The notes: generated from the letters alone by a model not told the origin. DNA of 64,000 nucleotides from Deltaproteobacteria bacterium (GCA_016218925.1 JACRCR010000054.1:28757-92756), one strand, 5' to 3'. Shown: positions 53,053-62,015, counted from the stretch's first letter. Numbers and translations are program-made.

Positions 53053-54240
53053 TCAGTCCTTGCGGTACATGGTCACGACGGCAGCGCCGCCGAGACCGAG
53101 GTTGTGCTGAAGACCGACCTTGGCACCTGCCACCTGACGCTTCTCGGCCAGGCCGCGAAGCTGCCAGTTGAGTTCGGCGCACTGGGCCAGCCCGGTAGCA
53201 CCGAGCGGATGCCCCTTGGAGATCAATCCGCCCGACGGATTGACCACCCACTTGCCGCCGTAGGTCACGGCACCCGAGTCGATCAACTCGCCGCCCTTGC
53301 CTTCGGCGCAAAGCCCCAGAGCCTCATACGTGATCAGTTCGTTGGTAGAGAAGCAGTCGTGCAGTTCGATGACATCGACGTTCTCGGGGCCGAGCCCCGA
53401 CTGTTTGTAGACTTTCTGCGCGGCGTTGCGGCTCATGTCGGCGCCGATCAGCTTGATGCACGAGTGCTCTTCGAACGAAGACGGGTAGTCGGTGGACATC
53501 GCCTGGCCGACGATCTCGACCGCGTTCTTCTCGAGCCCGTGCTTCTTGACGAAGTCTTCGCTGGCCAGAATCGCCGCGCCGCTGCCGTCCGAGGTCGGGC
53601 AGCACTGCAGCTTGGTCAGTGGACCGTAGACCGGCGTCGCGTTCAGGATGTCGTCGAGCGAGTACTCGTCGCGGAACTGCGAGTACGGGTTGTTGACCGA
53701 GTGCTTGTGGTTCTTCAGACCGATGCGCGCGAACGACTCTTTGGTCGTGCCGTAGCGCTCCATGTGTTCGAGACCGGCGTTCCCGAAGAACTGCGGAGCG
53801 CCGGGGGCGGCGGCCAGCCCGCGCAGCGCCACCATCTCGGTGAAATGCTTGTCCATCGGGTTGGTGCGGTCCTGGTACTTCACGCCCAGTGAGCCTTTCT
53901 CCATCTTCTCGAAGCCGATCGCCATCGCGCACTCGACCAGCCCGCCTTCGATGAACTGCTTGGCCATGAACAGCGCCGTCGAACCGGTCGAGCAGTTGTT
54001 GTTGACGTTGTAGATCGGCACGCCGGTGATGCCGAGCTCGTAGACCGCGCGCTGCCCGCAGGTCGAATCGCCGTAGCAGTAGCCCACCGCCACCTGCTCG
54101 ATCTTGTCGAAGCTCACGCCGGCATCGGCCAGCGCCTTGGTCCCTGATTCCTTGGCCATGTCCGGGTAGTCCCAGGCTTTGGATCCGGGCTTCTCGAACT
54201 TGGTCATGCCGACGCCGACGACGAACACTTTCCTGCCCAT
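53053..54240 (-). CDS. Acetyl-CoA acetyltransferase / SCP-x-type thiolase
   Basis: 395 residues. The acyl-accepting Cys is Cys83 in [11 protein letters not shown]. The remaining active-site pieces are [36 protein letters not shown] (catalytic His) and [10 protein letters not shown]. The HDCFS and GHPLGATG combination and the lack of the biosynthetic-thiolase loop mark the SCP-x/lipid-transfer thiolase group, often involved in branched-chain or sterol side-chain beta-oxidation. ATG start at 54240 with AGGAGG upstream. Divergent from two dehydratase genes. Confidence 0.93.
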   Translation of the reverse strand: MGRKVFVVGVGMTKFEKPGSKAWDYPDMAKESGTKALADAGVSFDKIEQVAVGYCYGDSTCGQRAVYELGITGVPIYNVNNNCSTGSTALFMAKQFIEGGLVECAMAIGFEKMEKGSLGVKYQDRTNPMDKHFTEMVALRGLAAAPGAPQFFGNAGLEHMERYGTTKESFARIGLKNHKHSVNNPYSQFRDEYSLDDILNATPVYGPLTKLQCCPTSDGSGAAILASEDFVKKHGLEKNAVEIVGQAMSTDYPSSFEEHSCIKLIGADMSRNAAQKVYKQSGLGPENVDVIELHDCFSTNELITYEALGLCAEGKGGELIDSGAVTYGGKWVVNPSGGLISKGHPLGATGLAQCAELNWQLRGLAEKRQVAGAKVGLQHNLGLGGAAVVTMYRKD

Positions 54241-54292
54241 GGCAGCCTCCTTCTATGACGGTTGGTGCCCGCAACGGCGCGGTGCACGATCT

Positions 54293-54302
54293 TGCAATTG
54301 CA
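54293..54302. promoter_or_regulatory. Palindrome in the divergent thiolase / dehydratase promoter region
   Basis: TGCAATTGCA is a perfect 10-base palindrome in the 257-base gap (54241-54497) between the thiolase and the first dehydratase. No other structure is convincing in this gap. It could be half of a TetR-type operator. Confidence 0.3.
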
Positions 54303-54497
54303 CGGGCCGCGGTCCAAAGCGAGCGGCAGGGATGGTCGCACCGGGCGACCCGGGCTCGGGGTCGCGAGAGCGGCCCGTGCAGCCAGGCCGCGACCTCCCT
54401 CGCCATTGCGATGCGCGCGTGGCGCTGGTTCAATGCCGCGCCCTTGGCGGCGCGGCCGCGTTGGCCGCGCTCCGAGGCGCCAAACGAGGAAAAGAAC

Positions 54498-54992
54498 ATG
54501 GCCGAGCAGTTCGAGCTTACCGACGACATGAGGGCGCAGATCGGCAAGAAGTCCCCGCCTTGGGACTACGAGGTGACCACCACCAGCGTGCGCATGTTCG
54601 CGCGCGGCGTCGGCTACACCGACCCGGTCTACTTCGACGTGGAAGCCGCCCGCAAAGCGGGCTACCGTAGCCTCCCCGCTCCGCCTACCTATCTCGGCAC
54701 GCCGGTCTTCATTCCCGGACGCTGCAGCGATACCTTCAGCGGGCCGGGCGAAGGTCTGCCGCGCGTCGACCACGGCCTCAAGGGCATTCTCGACGGCGGC
54801 ACCGAGACCGAAGTCTTCGAGACAATCTGCGCGGGCGACAACCTGGTCGCGGTGCAGGAGCTGATCGATCTGAAGGTCGGCTCCAGCGCCTCGATCGGCA
54901 AGATGCTGATCATGACCGCCGACACCAGCTACACCGACAAGGCCACGGGCAAACTGGTCGCCAGGCAGCGCGCCCAGGTCATCTATTACTGA
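54498..54992 (+). CDS. FAS1-like dehydratase / MaoC-N type hot-dog protein (HadA-like)
   Basis: 164 residues from ATG 54498 (GAGGAA upstream). The start KSPPWDYEVTTTSVRMFARGVGYTDPVYFD and the block 'AARKAGYRSLPAPPTYLGTPVF' match the N-terminal hot-dog half of double-hot-dog dehydratases, such as mycobacterial HadA. It lacks the catalytic Asp-His motif, which is supplied by the partner downstream. Together they should hydrate trans-2-enoyl-CoA or dehydrate 3-hydroxyacyl chains. Confidence 0.88.
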   Translation: MAEQFELTDDMRAQIGKKSPPWDYEVTTTSVRMFARGVGYTDPVYFDVEAARKAGYRSLPAPPTYLGTPVFIPGRCSDTFSGPGEGLPRVDHGLKGILDGGTETEVFETICAGDNLVAVQELIDLKVGSSASIGKMLIMTADTSYTDKATGKLVARQRAQVIYY

Positions 54993-55015
54993 GCGACGAC
55001 ACGGGAGAACCAGCG

Positions 55016-55429
55016 ATGCTGCGTTTCGACGACATCAACGAAGGCGACGCTCTACCCGAGCTGCGCAAGACGCCCACCCTCCAGAACCTGGTCAAGTACT
55101 CGGCCGGCAGCGGCGACTTCAACCCCCTGCATCACGACTACAACTTTCCTCAGGCCAAGCAGATAGGCTCGATCATCGTGCACGGGCGCTTCAAGTACGC
55201 CTCGCTCGGCGAACTGGTCTCGAACTGGGTCGGACATGGCGGCCGTATCCTCGAGATCTCGTGCCAGTACAAAGGAATGGATCTGCCGAACAAGGAGTTC
55301 GTCTGCCGCGGCGTGGTGAAGAAGAAATCGATCGAAGGCGGGCGCAAAGTCGTCGAAGTCGACGTGTGGACCGAGAACGCCGAGGGCAAGAAGACCACGC
55401 CCGGCTCGGCAGTGGTCGTCTTCCCCTGA
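55016..55429 (+). CDS. MaoC-like (R)-specific enoyl-CoA hydratase (HadB-like)
   Basis: 137 residues. The hydratase-2 motif YSAGSGDFNPLHHDYNFPQA contains the catalytic Asp and His; VHGRFKYASLGELVSNW follows. It is 23 bases after the HadA-like gene, so the pair likely forms a heterodimeric hydratase as in HadAB or ChsH1/H2 of sterol degradation. The tail from 95 on (VKKKSIEGGRKVVEVDV) completes the hot-dog sheet. Direction of reaction in vivo is unknown. Confidence 0.92.
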   Translation: MLRFDDINEGDALPELRKTPTLQNLVKYSAGSGDFNPLHHDYNFPQAKQIGSIIVHGRFKYASLGELVSNWVGHGGRILEISCQYKGMDLPNKEFVCRGVVKKKSIEGGRKVVEVDVWTENAEGKKTTPGSAVVVFP

Positions 55430-55506
55430 GCAACCGGTGTGCACGCCGGTCTGAGCGCAGCCATGCGCGCGTGGCGCAGTGCTCCGCGGCGCCGCATCCG
55501 TGGCGG

Positions 55507-56094
55507 TCACGCCAGCGGTGGCACTCCAAGATCGGCGTCGCGCTCGATCTCGGCCCACTTCACGGCCTTCCAGCGCTCGAACTCGGGACCGTCCCAGGTC
55601 CGGTAGTCGCCGCGCGCATAGGCCTGCGCGTTGCGCCAGTAGAGCCAGGCATTCAAACGGTTGTCGCGCGCGCAGTCGCGGCGGCGCACCACCTTGGCGG
55701 GAATTCCCGCGATGATCGAACCAGATTCGAAGACGCAGCCCTCCGTGACCACCGCGCCGCCGGCGACGATCGAGCCCTCGCCGATCACCGCCCCATCCAT
55801 CAACACCGCGCCGACTCCGACCAGACAATGGTCGCCGAGCCTTGCGCCGTGGACGGTGGCGTGATGGGCAACCGAACAGAAGTCACCGATGATGGTCGGA
55901 TGCTGGTAGCCGACGTGGATCATCACGAAGTCCTGCAGGTTGCTGATGCGACCGACGCGAACCTCGTGACATTCGCAGCGCACGACCGCGTTGAACCACA
56001 CTGAGGACCCCTCGCCGATGGTCACCTTCCCGTGCACAGTGGCGCTGGCCGCGATGAAGACGCTGGGGTGAATCGCTTGCACGAGCGTCTCCAT
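55507..56094 (-). CDS. Gamma-carbonic-anhydrase-like left-handed beta-helix protein
   Basis: 195 residues from ATG 56094. Hexapeptide repeats run from VFIAASATVHGKVTIGEGSSVWFNAVVRC to VFESGSIIAGIPAKVVR. The typical zinc His cluster appears in VGYQHPTIIGD and VAHHATVHG. The family includes PaaY/CaiE-like thioesterases and gamma carbonic anhydrases, and activity cannot be read from sequence. A C-terminal helix (LNAWLYWRNAQAYARGD) is typical for PaaY-like proteins. The CoA-ester neighbours make a thioesterase role reasonable. Confidence 0.85.
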   Translation of the reverse strand: METLVQAIHPSVFIAASATVHGKVTIGEGSSVWFNAVVRCECHEVRVGRISNLQDFVMIHVGYQHPTIIGDFCSVAHHATVHGARLGDHCLVGVGAVLMDGAVIGEGSIVAGGAVVTEGCVFESGSIIAGIPAKVVRRRDCARDNRLNAWLYWRNAQAYARGDYRTWDGPEFERWKAVKWAEIERDADLGVPPLA

Positions 56095-57723
56095 GCCGCA
56101 GCCGCCGCGTCGCCGCAACAACGACGCGACTCGGGGCCGCAGTCTCAGCCCTTGGCGCGCGCGCTGCCGCTGTGGGCCGCGGTCGCCGTGGCAACGGTGG
56201 TGTTCGCGTTCGTCTACCCGCCATTCGGCGTCGGACCGCTGGCGTTTCTCGCCGTGACCCCGATCGCACTGGTCTTCCTGGATCCGCTGGTACGCTGCTC
56301 GACTGCGAAGGCCGCGGTGGCGGGCCTGGTGTTCGGCGAACTGGCGTCGCTCGCGATCGTCGGCCCGTGGATGTACTCGGCCGCCTCGATCTACTTCGCC
56401 CGCAGTACGACGTTCGCGCTCGCGTTCACCGCCTTCATCAACGCGACCAACGTCGCCATCTACTATGCACCGACGTTCGCACTGCTGCGGATGCTGGCCG
56501 GAACCTCGGCGCTGGTCCGGGTGCTGGGCAGCGCCGCAGTCTGGACGACTCTCGAGTACGTCAGGGCCAACACCCTGCTCGGCAATCCGTGGGCGCTTCT
56601 TGGTCAGGGACTCTACGATGTCCCCCTACTACGCGAGGCCGCCGGAATCGGCGGAGTCTGGCTGCTGACGTTCGCGTGCGCCGCCGCAGGAGCGGGCCTC
56701 GGCGTGGCGCTGCAGCCGGCGATCGCTCCGCGGCAGCGGCGACGCGCGATCGGCGCGGCGCTCGCGGCTCCACTGGCGCTGTTGCTGTGCGGGTTCGTCT
56801 CACGAGCGATCGCTCCGCAGCGCGCAGTGGCGGGAATGGGCCCGCTGCGCGTGGCAGTCGTGCAAGCCGAGATCGACAGCGCCGACCTGTGGAAGCCCGA
56901 GCTTCGCCTCGCGCATGTCGAGAGCTATCTGGCGCTTACCCGTACGCTCGCACCAGGTAGCGTCGACCTGGTCGTCTGGCCCGAGAATGCGATTCCCTTC
57001 CTGCTCGATGCGGACCTGCGCACGCGCGCGGTTGTGGCCGACCTCGCGCGCGGACTCGACGCCGCGCTGCTGGTCGGAGCACCGCGCAGCGAAACATCGA
57101 GCTTCGCAGGCGCGGCTACAGCCCGGTTCTTCAACAGCGCTTTCTTGTTTCCCGCCGACGGCGGCGCACCGAAGGCCTACGACAAAGTGCGCCTGCTGCC
57201 CTATGTCGAAGCCCTCCCGTCGCTGCTCGGTCGCGCGATCGATACGCCGTCCGACTGGCAGGCCGGCGCCGGCTACTCTGCCGGCACCGGCACTGTGTTG
57301 TTCGACGTACGCAGTTGGCGAATCGCACCGCTGATCTGCCTGGAGGCCGTCTATCCGCAGTACGCGCGCGCGGCGGTGAGCGCCGGCGCCGACCTTCTGG
57401 TCAATCTTTCCAATGACGCGTGGTTCAGCGGCGGCGCCGGACCCGAGCAGCACTTCGCGATGAGCAGCCTGCGCGCCGTGGAGAGCCGGCGCCCGCTGGT
57501 ACGCGCCGCCAACGGTGGCGTGTCGGGCGCAGTCGACGGGGGCGGAAACCTGGCCGGGCCGACGCTTCGCCGCACCCGCGGCGTGGCCGTCTACACCCTG
57601 GAAGTACCGCCGGCGGCTCACACGCTGCAGCAGCGCGTGGGCGATTGGTTCGCGGCGCTGAGCGCGCTCGTCGCGGCGACGTGCCTGCTGAAGGCGCGCC
57701 GGGACGGGACCCGGATCACTTAG
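56068..57723 (+). CDS. lnt: Apolipoprotein N-acyltransferase
   Basis: About 551 residues from GTG 56068 (start uncertain, overlapping the opposite gene's 5' end). The N-terminus has six to seven membrane helices (WAAVAVATVVFAFVYPPFGVG onward). The nitrilase-like domain has the catalytic triad Glu306 (VVWPENAIPF), Lys373 (YDKVRLLPYVE) and Cys424 (APLICLEAVYP), and SNDAWF. Lnt adds the third acyl chain to lipoproteins in the inner membrane, a step associated with Gram-negative cells. PstS in this window is a likely substrate. Confidence 0.95.
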   Translation: MNRLHERLHAAAAASPQQRRDSGPQSQPLARALPLWAAVAVATVVFAFVYPPFGVGPLAFLAVTPIALVFLDPLVRCSTAKAAVAGLVFGELASLAIVGPWMYSAASIYFARSTTFALAFTAFINATNVAIYYAPTFALLRMLAGTSALVRVLGSAAVWTTLEYVRANTLLGNPWALLGQGLYDVPLLREAAGIGGVWLLTFACAAAGAGLGVALQPAIAPRQRRRAIGAALAAPLALLLCGFVSRAIAPQRAVAGMGPLRVAVVQAEIDSADLWKPELRLAHVESYLALTRTLAPGSVDLVVWPENAIPFLLDADLRTRAVVADLARGLDAALLVGAPRSETSSFAGAATARFFNSAFLFPADGGAPKAYDKVRLLPYVEALPSLLGRAIDTPSDWQAGAGYSAGTGTVLFDVRSWRIAPLICLEAVYPQYARAAVSAGADLLVNLSNDAWFSGGAGPEQHFAMSSLRAVESRRPLVRAANGGVSGAVDGGGNLAGPTLRRTRGVAVYTLEVPPAAHTLQQRVGDWFAALSALVAATCLLKARRDGTRIT

Positions 57724-57749
57724 GGGAACCTGAAGCCTCGGACTCCGGC

Positions 57750-58352
57750 TCAAAGACCTTCGCGAGGGGGAAGCAGCAGACGCGTGGCCTTGCGCAGAAA
57801 CGACATCTGACGCTGCAACGCCTCGTCGCTGGTCGGATCCAGTCCGAAGGCCTGCTGCATCAGCGGCGCCATCGCGAAGTAGCCGAGCACCAAGTTCTGA
57901 AAGGCGACCAGCAGCAACGGCAACTCTTCGGGAGTCCAACGCTCCTCGGCCTTGCTCTTGCTGAGCGCCTCGAGCCCGCGCGAATAGATGGGTTCGAGCC
58001 AGCGGCCGCCGATGCGCACCAACCGCTCTCCGCCGGCCAGCGCCTCGTACTGCACGAGCTTGGCCAGGTTGGGATGCTGCGCCAGGTGCAGCACCACGCG
58101 GTCGAGCGCCCTCTCGTCGGCGTCCGCGGGACTCTCTTCACTGACCAGTTCCGAAACCAGTTCCAGAATCGGCCGCAGGCCGCGCTCCAGAACCGCCTCG
58201 TAGAGTTCCTCTTTCCCGGCAAAATGGTTGTAGAGACTGGCGGCGTTCAGTCCAACGCCCGCGGCGATGTCGCGCACCGCGGTCCCAGCCAGGCCCTTGT
58301 CGGCGAACAGGTGCTCGGCGGAATCCAGAATGCGCTGGCGAGTGCTCTTCAC
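57750..58352 (-). CDS. TetR-family transcriptional regulator
   Basis: 200 residues from GTG 58352 (TTG 58376 would add eight residues). The helix-turn-helix is VRDIAAGVGLNAASLYNHFAGKEELYEAVLERGL. The C-terminal ligand domain is typical, helical and not assignable. It follows lnt convergently and is divergent from the ferredoxin gene, so it could control the gap at 58353-58684. The regulated gene is unknown. Confidence 0.88.
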   Translation of the reverse strand: MKSTRQRILDSAEHLFADKGLAGTAVRDIAAGVGLNAASLYNHFAGKEELYEAVLERGLRPILELVSELVSEESPADADERALDRVVLHLAQHPNLAKLVQYEALAGGERLVRIGGRWLEPIYSRGLEALSKSKAEERWTPEELPLLLVAFQNLVLGYFAMAPLMQQAFGLDPTSDEALQRQMSFLRKATRLLLPPREGL

Positions 58353-58684
58353 GTCCGAGTTTGCGGCAGTCGACAACAGCTAGGTCCCCTTGCGGCTTGC
58401 GTCTATGAGAGTCGGAAATTCCGTCGCTACCACCGACCGGAACGAGCCCTCAGCCTCGCCCGCCGGCAGCTTGCCCGAGGTATTGATATTTCGCCCATCC
58501 ACCCGATCGGCCGCCAGTTCAAGCTCGCTCCACCCCTCGCCTGCCCGACGCCTGCCGGCCATGACGGACGCGCGAGTCTAGGTCGGCTGCGAAGCTGAAA
58601 CCAAACCGACGCCACCAGCGTCGCGCCGGCAGGACGCCACGTGCGCTTAACTGGACACGCCGGCGCAGCTACAGTGCCGTCACT
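58353..58684. other. 332-base gap between TetR gene and ferredoxin gene
   Basis: No convincing gene on either strand. A short open frame around 58390-58581 lacks coding character. The segment TTAACTGGACACGCCGGCGC with a following CTACAGT is a weak sigma70-like promoter for the ferredoxin. No RNA gene or clear operator is seen. Confidence 0.6.
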
Positions 58685-58879
58685 ATGAAAGTCGTGGTCG
58701 ACTACGATCTGTGCGAAGCCAACGCGATCTGTATGCGGATCGCGCCCGACATCTTCAAGGTGGACGACAAGGACGCCTTGCACATCCTCCAGCAGCACCT
58801 GCCGGAAACCGCCAGGGCCAAAGTGGCCGAAGCCGTGCGCCGTTGCCCCCGCCAGGCCCTGTCGATCGTCGAAGACTGA
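58685..58879 (+). CDS. [3Fe-4S] ferredoxin (P450-associated type)
   Basis: 64 residues. Cys 10, 16 and 54 form the pattern C-x2-A-x2-C ... C-P, in which the second cluster Cys of a four-Cys ferredoxin is Ala13-like, leaving a [3Fe-4S] cluster. VVVDYDLCEANAICMRIAPDIFKVDD is the classic opening of the actinobacterial ferredoxins that feed cytochrome P450 enzymes. No P450 gene is in the window, so its partner is elsewhere. The 177-base gap to phoU shows no gene. Confidence 0.92.
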   Translation: MKVVVDYDLCEANAICMRIAPDIFKVDDKDALHILQQHLPETARAKVAEAVRRCPRQALSIVED

Positions 58880-59056
58880 CGGCGCCTATCGGCTAGCGGG
58901 GCCGGTCACGCGTGCGCCCGCTCGCGCGACGGCTGGCACTGCGTCGAGACCCGCTGCGCCCAGTGCCGGCTTGCTTTGCTGGGGGTCGATCGTTACACGA
59001 ACTGGTCCCGGCGGCCCTCTCCCTGCGCTGTCCCCGCCGGCCAAAGGATCAGCGGC

Positions 59057-60178
59057 GTGGCTTCGCACCTGGAAGAAAAACTCCAGCACGACATCGACCG
59101 AATCCGCGACAAAGTGCGCGAGATGGCTGACCTTGCACTGCGTGGCCTCGAGGATTCGGTGCGCGCGCTGACGACCGGTGACACCAAGCTGGCCTACACC
59201 GCCATCCTGCGTGACTCGCGGGTCGACGACCTCGAGAGCATGGTCGACGCGATGTGCGTCGAGTTCATCGTGCGCCACATCCCGGTGGCTACCCACCTGC
59301 GCTTCGTCCATTCGGTGGCCAAGATCGTCAGCGTGCTCGAGCGGGTCGGCGACTACGCCGAAAGCATCAACCGCCAGGCGATCCTGCTGAGCCACGGCGA
59401 AAAGGGGTTTGACTACAGCGACTTCGAGCAATTGGCTGGCGTGGCGGTCGAGATGACGCGCCAGGCCGTGCGGTCGTTCCTCGACAGTGACCTGACGCTG
59501 GCCAGGCGCACGATCGAACTGGACGCCAAGGCCAACCGCATCCACCAGAAGATATACAAGCGACTCGAAGCCGAGATCCCGGTCGGCTCCGACGACCTCT
59601 CGCGGCTGTTCTCGCTGCTGTCGGTGTCGAACCGCTACGAGCGGGTGGCGGACCAGGCCGTCAACATCTGCGAGGAAGTTTTCTACATGCTTACCGGCGA
59701 GGTGGTAAAGCATCGCTCGAAGGGTGACGCGAGCATTCTGTTCGTTTCCTCGGGCTCCTCTTGCCTTGCCCAGATCGCCGAAGCCGTCGCGTCGACGCTC
59801 GGCGGCAGCCAGTTCGCGTTCGCCTCCGCCACCACCGGGCCCGGATCGCCCGATCCCGCGGTGGTCGATTTCATGGCGAGGCGCGGCATCAACGTTGCCG
59901 GACAGATTCCGATGACGGTAGATGCCGTTGGCAGCCTCGAGAACTACCGCGTCGTGGTCGCTGTCGACCGGGAAGCGGCCCGCGCTCTGGCCTCACGCAC
60001 CTTCGGCTTCCGCACCGTGGTGCTCGAGTGGGACATCGACGACCCCAGCCGGGGTCTAGGGGTCGAGGAGACGCAGGCCAAGGCCTACGCGGCCCTGTTC
60101 GACGAACTGCTCGAACGCACGACGGTGCTGATCCAGAGCCTGCACGGTACCGTGTCGGCGCTCGGAACGTCCAAGTAG
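59057..60178 (+). CDS. phoU: PhoU phosphate-signalling protein fused to a degenerate LMW-phosphatase-like domain
   Basis: 373 residues from GTG 59057 (AAGGA nine bases upstream). Residues 1-215 are two PhoU helical repeats (LRFVHSVAKIVSVLERVGDYAESI and SLLSVSNRYERVADQAVNICEE). Residues 225-373 are a low-molecular-weight protein phosphatase/arsenate-reductase fold: ILFVSSGSSCLAQIAEA replaces the canonical VCxGNxCRS loop. Ser231 stands for the nucleophile Cys and Leu237 for the Arg of CX5R, so it should be catalytically dead. The WDIDDPSRG region matches the ArsC acid loop. It precedes pstS by nine bases, so it is the first gene of the phosphate operon; a sensing role is inferred. Confidence 0.88.
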   Translation: MASHLEEKLQHDIDRIRDKVREMADLALRGLEDSVRALTTGDTKLAYTAILRDSRVDDLESMVDAMCVEFIVRHIPVATHLRFVHSVAKIVSVLERVGDYAESINRQAILLSHGEKGFDYSDFEQLAGVAVEMTRQAVRSFLDSDLTLARRTIELDAKANRIHQKIYKRLEAEIPVGSDDLSRLFSLLSVSNRYERVADQAVNICEEVFYMLTGEVVKHRSKGDASILFVSSGSSCLAQIAEAVASTLGGSQFAFASATTGPGSPDPAVVDFMARRGINVAGQIPMTVDAVGSLENYRVVVAVDREAARALASRTFGFRTVVLEWDIDDPSRGLGVEETQAKAYAALFDELLERTTVLIQSLHGTVSALGTSK

Positions 60179-60187
60179 GAGGGGACC

Positions 60188-61066
60188 ATGAACGGGATGA
60201 ACAGGAGGGGCATAGTCGCAGTGTTGCTCGTCGCCGCGACCGCTGCGGCGGCGTGTTCGCGCGGCGACTCCTCGCGCGTGCTGATCCAGAACAAGGGCTC
60301 CGACACACTGGTCAACCTCGCCCAAGCCTGGGCCGAGCACTACCGGACGGTCAAGCCGGGCGTTGCCATCGCGGTCAGTGGCGGAGGCAGCGGCACCGGA
60401 ATCGCCGCTCTGATCAACGGCACCGTCGACATCGCCAACGCCAGCCGTGAGATGCACGCCGAAGAGAAGGAACAAGTGCGAGCGCACAACGGCAAGGACG
60501 CGATCGAACACCGCGTCGCGCGCGATGCCATCGTCGTCTACATCAGCAAGAGCAACCCGATCGCGAAGATCAACGTCGCCGATCTCGCGTGCATCTATGC
60601 CGAAGACGGGACCTGCCAGTCGTGGACCGCGCTGGGCGTGGAAGTGCCGGGCTGCGCAGACCAGAAGATCATCCGCGTGAGCCGCCAATCCAACTCGGGA
60701 ACCTACGAGTTCTTCCGCGACGCCGTGCTCGGCAAGGGTCGCGATTTCAAGCTCGGCTCGCGCGACATGCAGGGCAGCAAAGACGTCGTCGATCTGGTGG
60801 CCAAGACGCCGTGCGCGATCGGATACAGCGGAATGGGCTACGTCACCGCCGACGTCAAGGTGCTGTGCCTGGCCAAGGATGCGTCCTCCCCTTGCGTCGC
60901 GCCGACGCCGGAGAGTGCCAAGTCGGGCGAGTATCCGTTGTCGCGCTGGCTCTACATGCTGACGCTCGGCGAGCCCCAGGGCGACGTCAAGGGATACCTG
61001 GACTGGATCCTCTCGCCGGCGGGCCAGCAGATCGTCGTGCAAAGCGGCTTCGTCCCGGTGAACTGA
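60188..61066 (+). CDS. pstS: Phosphate ABC transporter, substrate-binding lipoprotein PstS
   Basis: 292 residues. A lipoprotein signal (VAVLLVAATAAAAC, Cys23) is followed by the phosphate-binding blocks QNKGSDTLVNLAQAWAEHY, SGGGSGTGIAALINGTVDIANASR and RQSNSGTYEFF. These match the phosphate-contacting loops of PstS. AGGAGGGG precedes the ATG at 60188. It delivers phosphate to PstCA. The Cys-rich C-terminal half (Cys near 137, 146, 156, 211, 228, 237) is unusual for a periplasmic PstS. Confidence 0.95.
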   Translation: MNGMNRRGIVAVLLVAATAAAACSRGDSSRVLIQNKGSDTLVNLAQAWAEHYRTVKPGVAIAVSGGGSGTGIAALINGTVDIANASREMHAEEKEQVRAHNGKDAIEHRVARDAIVVYISKSNPIAKINVADLACIYAEDGTCQSWTALGVEVPGCADQKIIRVSRQSNSGTYEFFRDAVLGKGRDFKLGSRDMQGSKDVVDLVAKTPCAIGYSGMGYVTADVKVLCLAKDASSPCVAPTPESAKSGEYPLSRWLYMLTLGEPQGDVKGYLDWILSPAGQQIVVQSGFVPVN

Positions 61067-61079
61067 GCCCCGACTTCGC

Positions 61080-62015
61080 ATGGGAAACGACCGCGAACAC
61101 GCGGGCGCGCCGCGCGACCTCGGTCGAAGCCGCGCCGCCGTCGCCGCCGAACGTGTGATCGAAGCGCTGATCCGCATCTGCGGCTTCAGCGCGATCTTCT
61201 TCGTATTCTCGATCTTTCTGTTCGTGGCTCTGTCGGGCAGCGACTTCATCGTCAATCGCCTGGACCTGCACGAGTTCCTGCTGAGCCCGGAGTGGGTACC
61301 GACGTCGGTTTCCAACAAGCGCTACGGAACGCTGGCGCTGACCATCGGAACCTTCAGCGTCACCGGGCTCGCGATGCTGATCGCGGTTCCGTTCGGGCTC
61401 GGCTCGGCCATTTTCGTTTCCGAGTTCACCGGCGGGAAGGTCAAGGAAGTCCTCAAGGTCGTCATCGAGCTGCTGGCGGCGATCCCTTCGGTGGTGTGGG
61501 GTTTCGTCGGCCTGGTCATCATGAATCCGCTGATCATCGCGGTGTTCGATGCTCCGATCGGACTCAACGTGCTCAACGGCGGGATCCTGCTCGGGCTGAT
61601 GAGCGTGCCGATCATCGTTTCGATCGGCGAAGACGCGATCAAGGCGGTGCCGGATTCGTATCGCGAGGCCTCGATGGCGATGGGAGCAACGCGCTGGCAG
61701 ACCGTCGTGCACGTGCTGTTACCCGCGGCCCGCAGCGGCCTGCTCGCCGCCGTCCTGCTCGGCGTCGGCCGCGCCATCGGCGAGACCATCGCCGTGTTGA
61801 TGGCGACCGGCCACGCGGTGCAGATCCCGCACAGCCCGCTCGACTCGGTGCGCACGCTGACCGCGACCATCGCATCCGAGCTCGGCGAGACCTCGCGGGG
61901 CAGCGATCACTACCAGGCGCTGTTCACCATCGGGATACTGCTGTTCGCACTGACTTTCGTCGTCAACCTGAGCGCGGACCTCATCGTTCGCGGCGTCCGC
62001 GGCGAGCAGCGATGA
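61080..62015 (+). CDS. pstC: Phosphate ABC transporter permease PstC
   Basis: 311 residues with six membrane segments. The N-terminal tail is basic, TM1 is ICGFSAIFFVFSIFLFVAL, and the EAA loop appears as VPDSYREASMAMGATRWQTVVHVLLPAARSGLLAAV. EWVPTSVSNKRYGTL after TM1 is the PstC family phrase. It pairs with PstA to form the inner membrane channel. Thirteen bases separate it from pstS; it overlaps pstA by four bases. Confidence 0.96.
   Translation: MGNDREHAGAPRDLGRSRAAVAAERVIEALIRICGFSAIFFVFSIFLFVALSGSDFIVNRLDLHEFLLSPEWVPTSVSNKRYGTLALTIGTFSVTGLAMLIAVPFGLGSAIFVSEFTGGKVKEVLKVVIELLAAIPSVVWGFVGLVIMNPLIIAVFDAPIGLNVLNGGILLGLMSVPIIVSIGEDAIKAVPDSYREASMAMGATRWQTVVHVLLPAARSGLLAAVLLGVGRAIGETIAVLMATGHAVQIPHSPLDSVRTLTATIASELGETSRGSDHYQALFTIGILLFALTFVVNLSADLIVRGVRGEQR

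Noticed and set aside
58880..59056. Pho box before phoU
   Set aside because: I looked for spaced CTGTCAT-like direct repeats and found none convincing.
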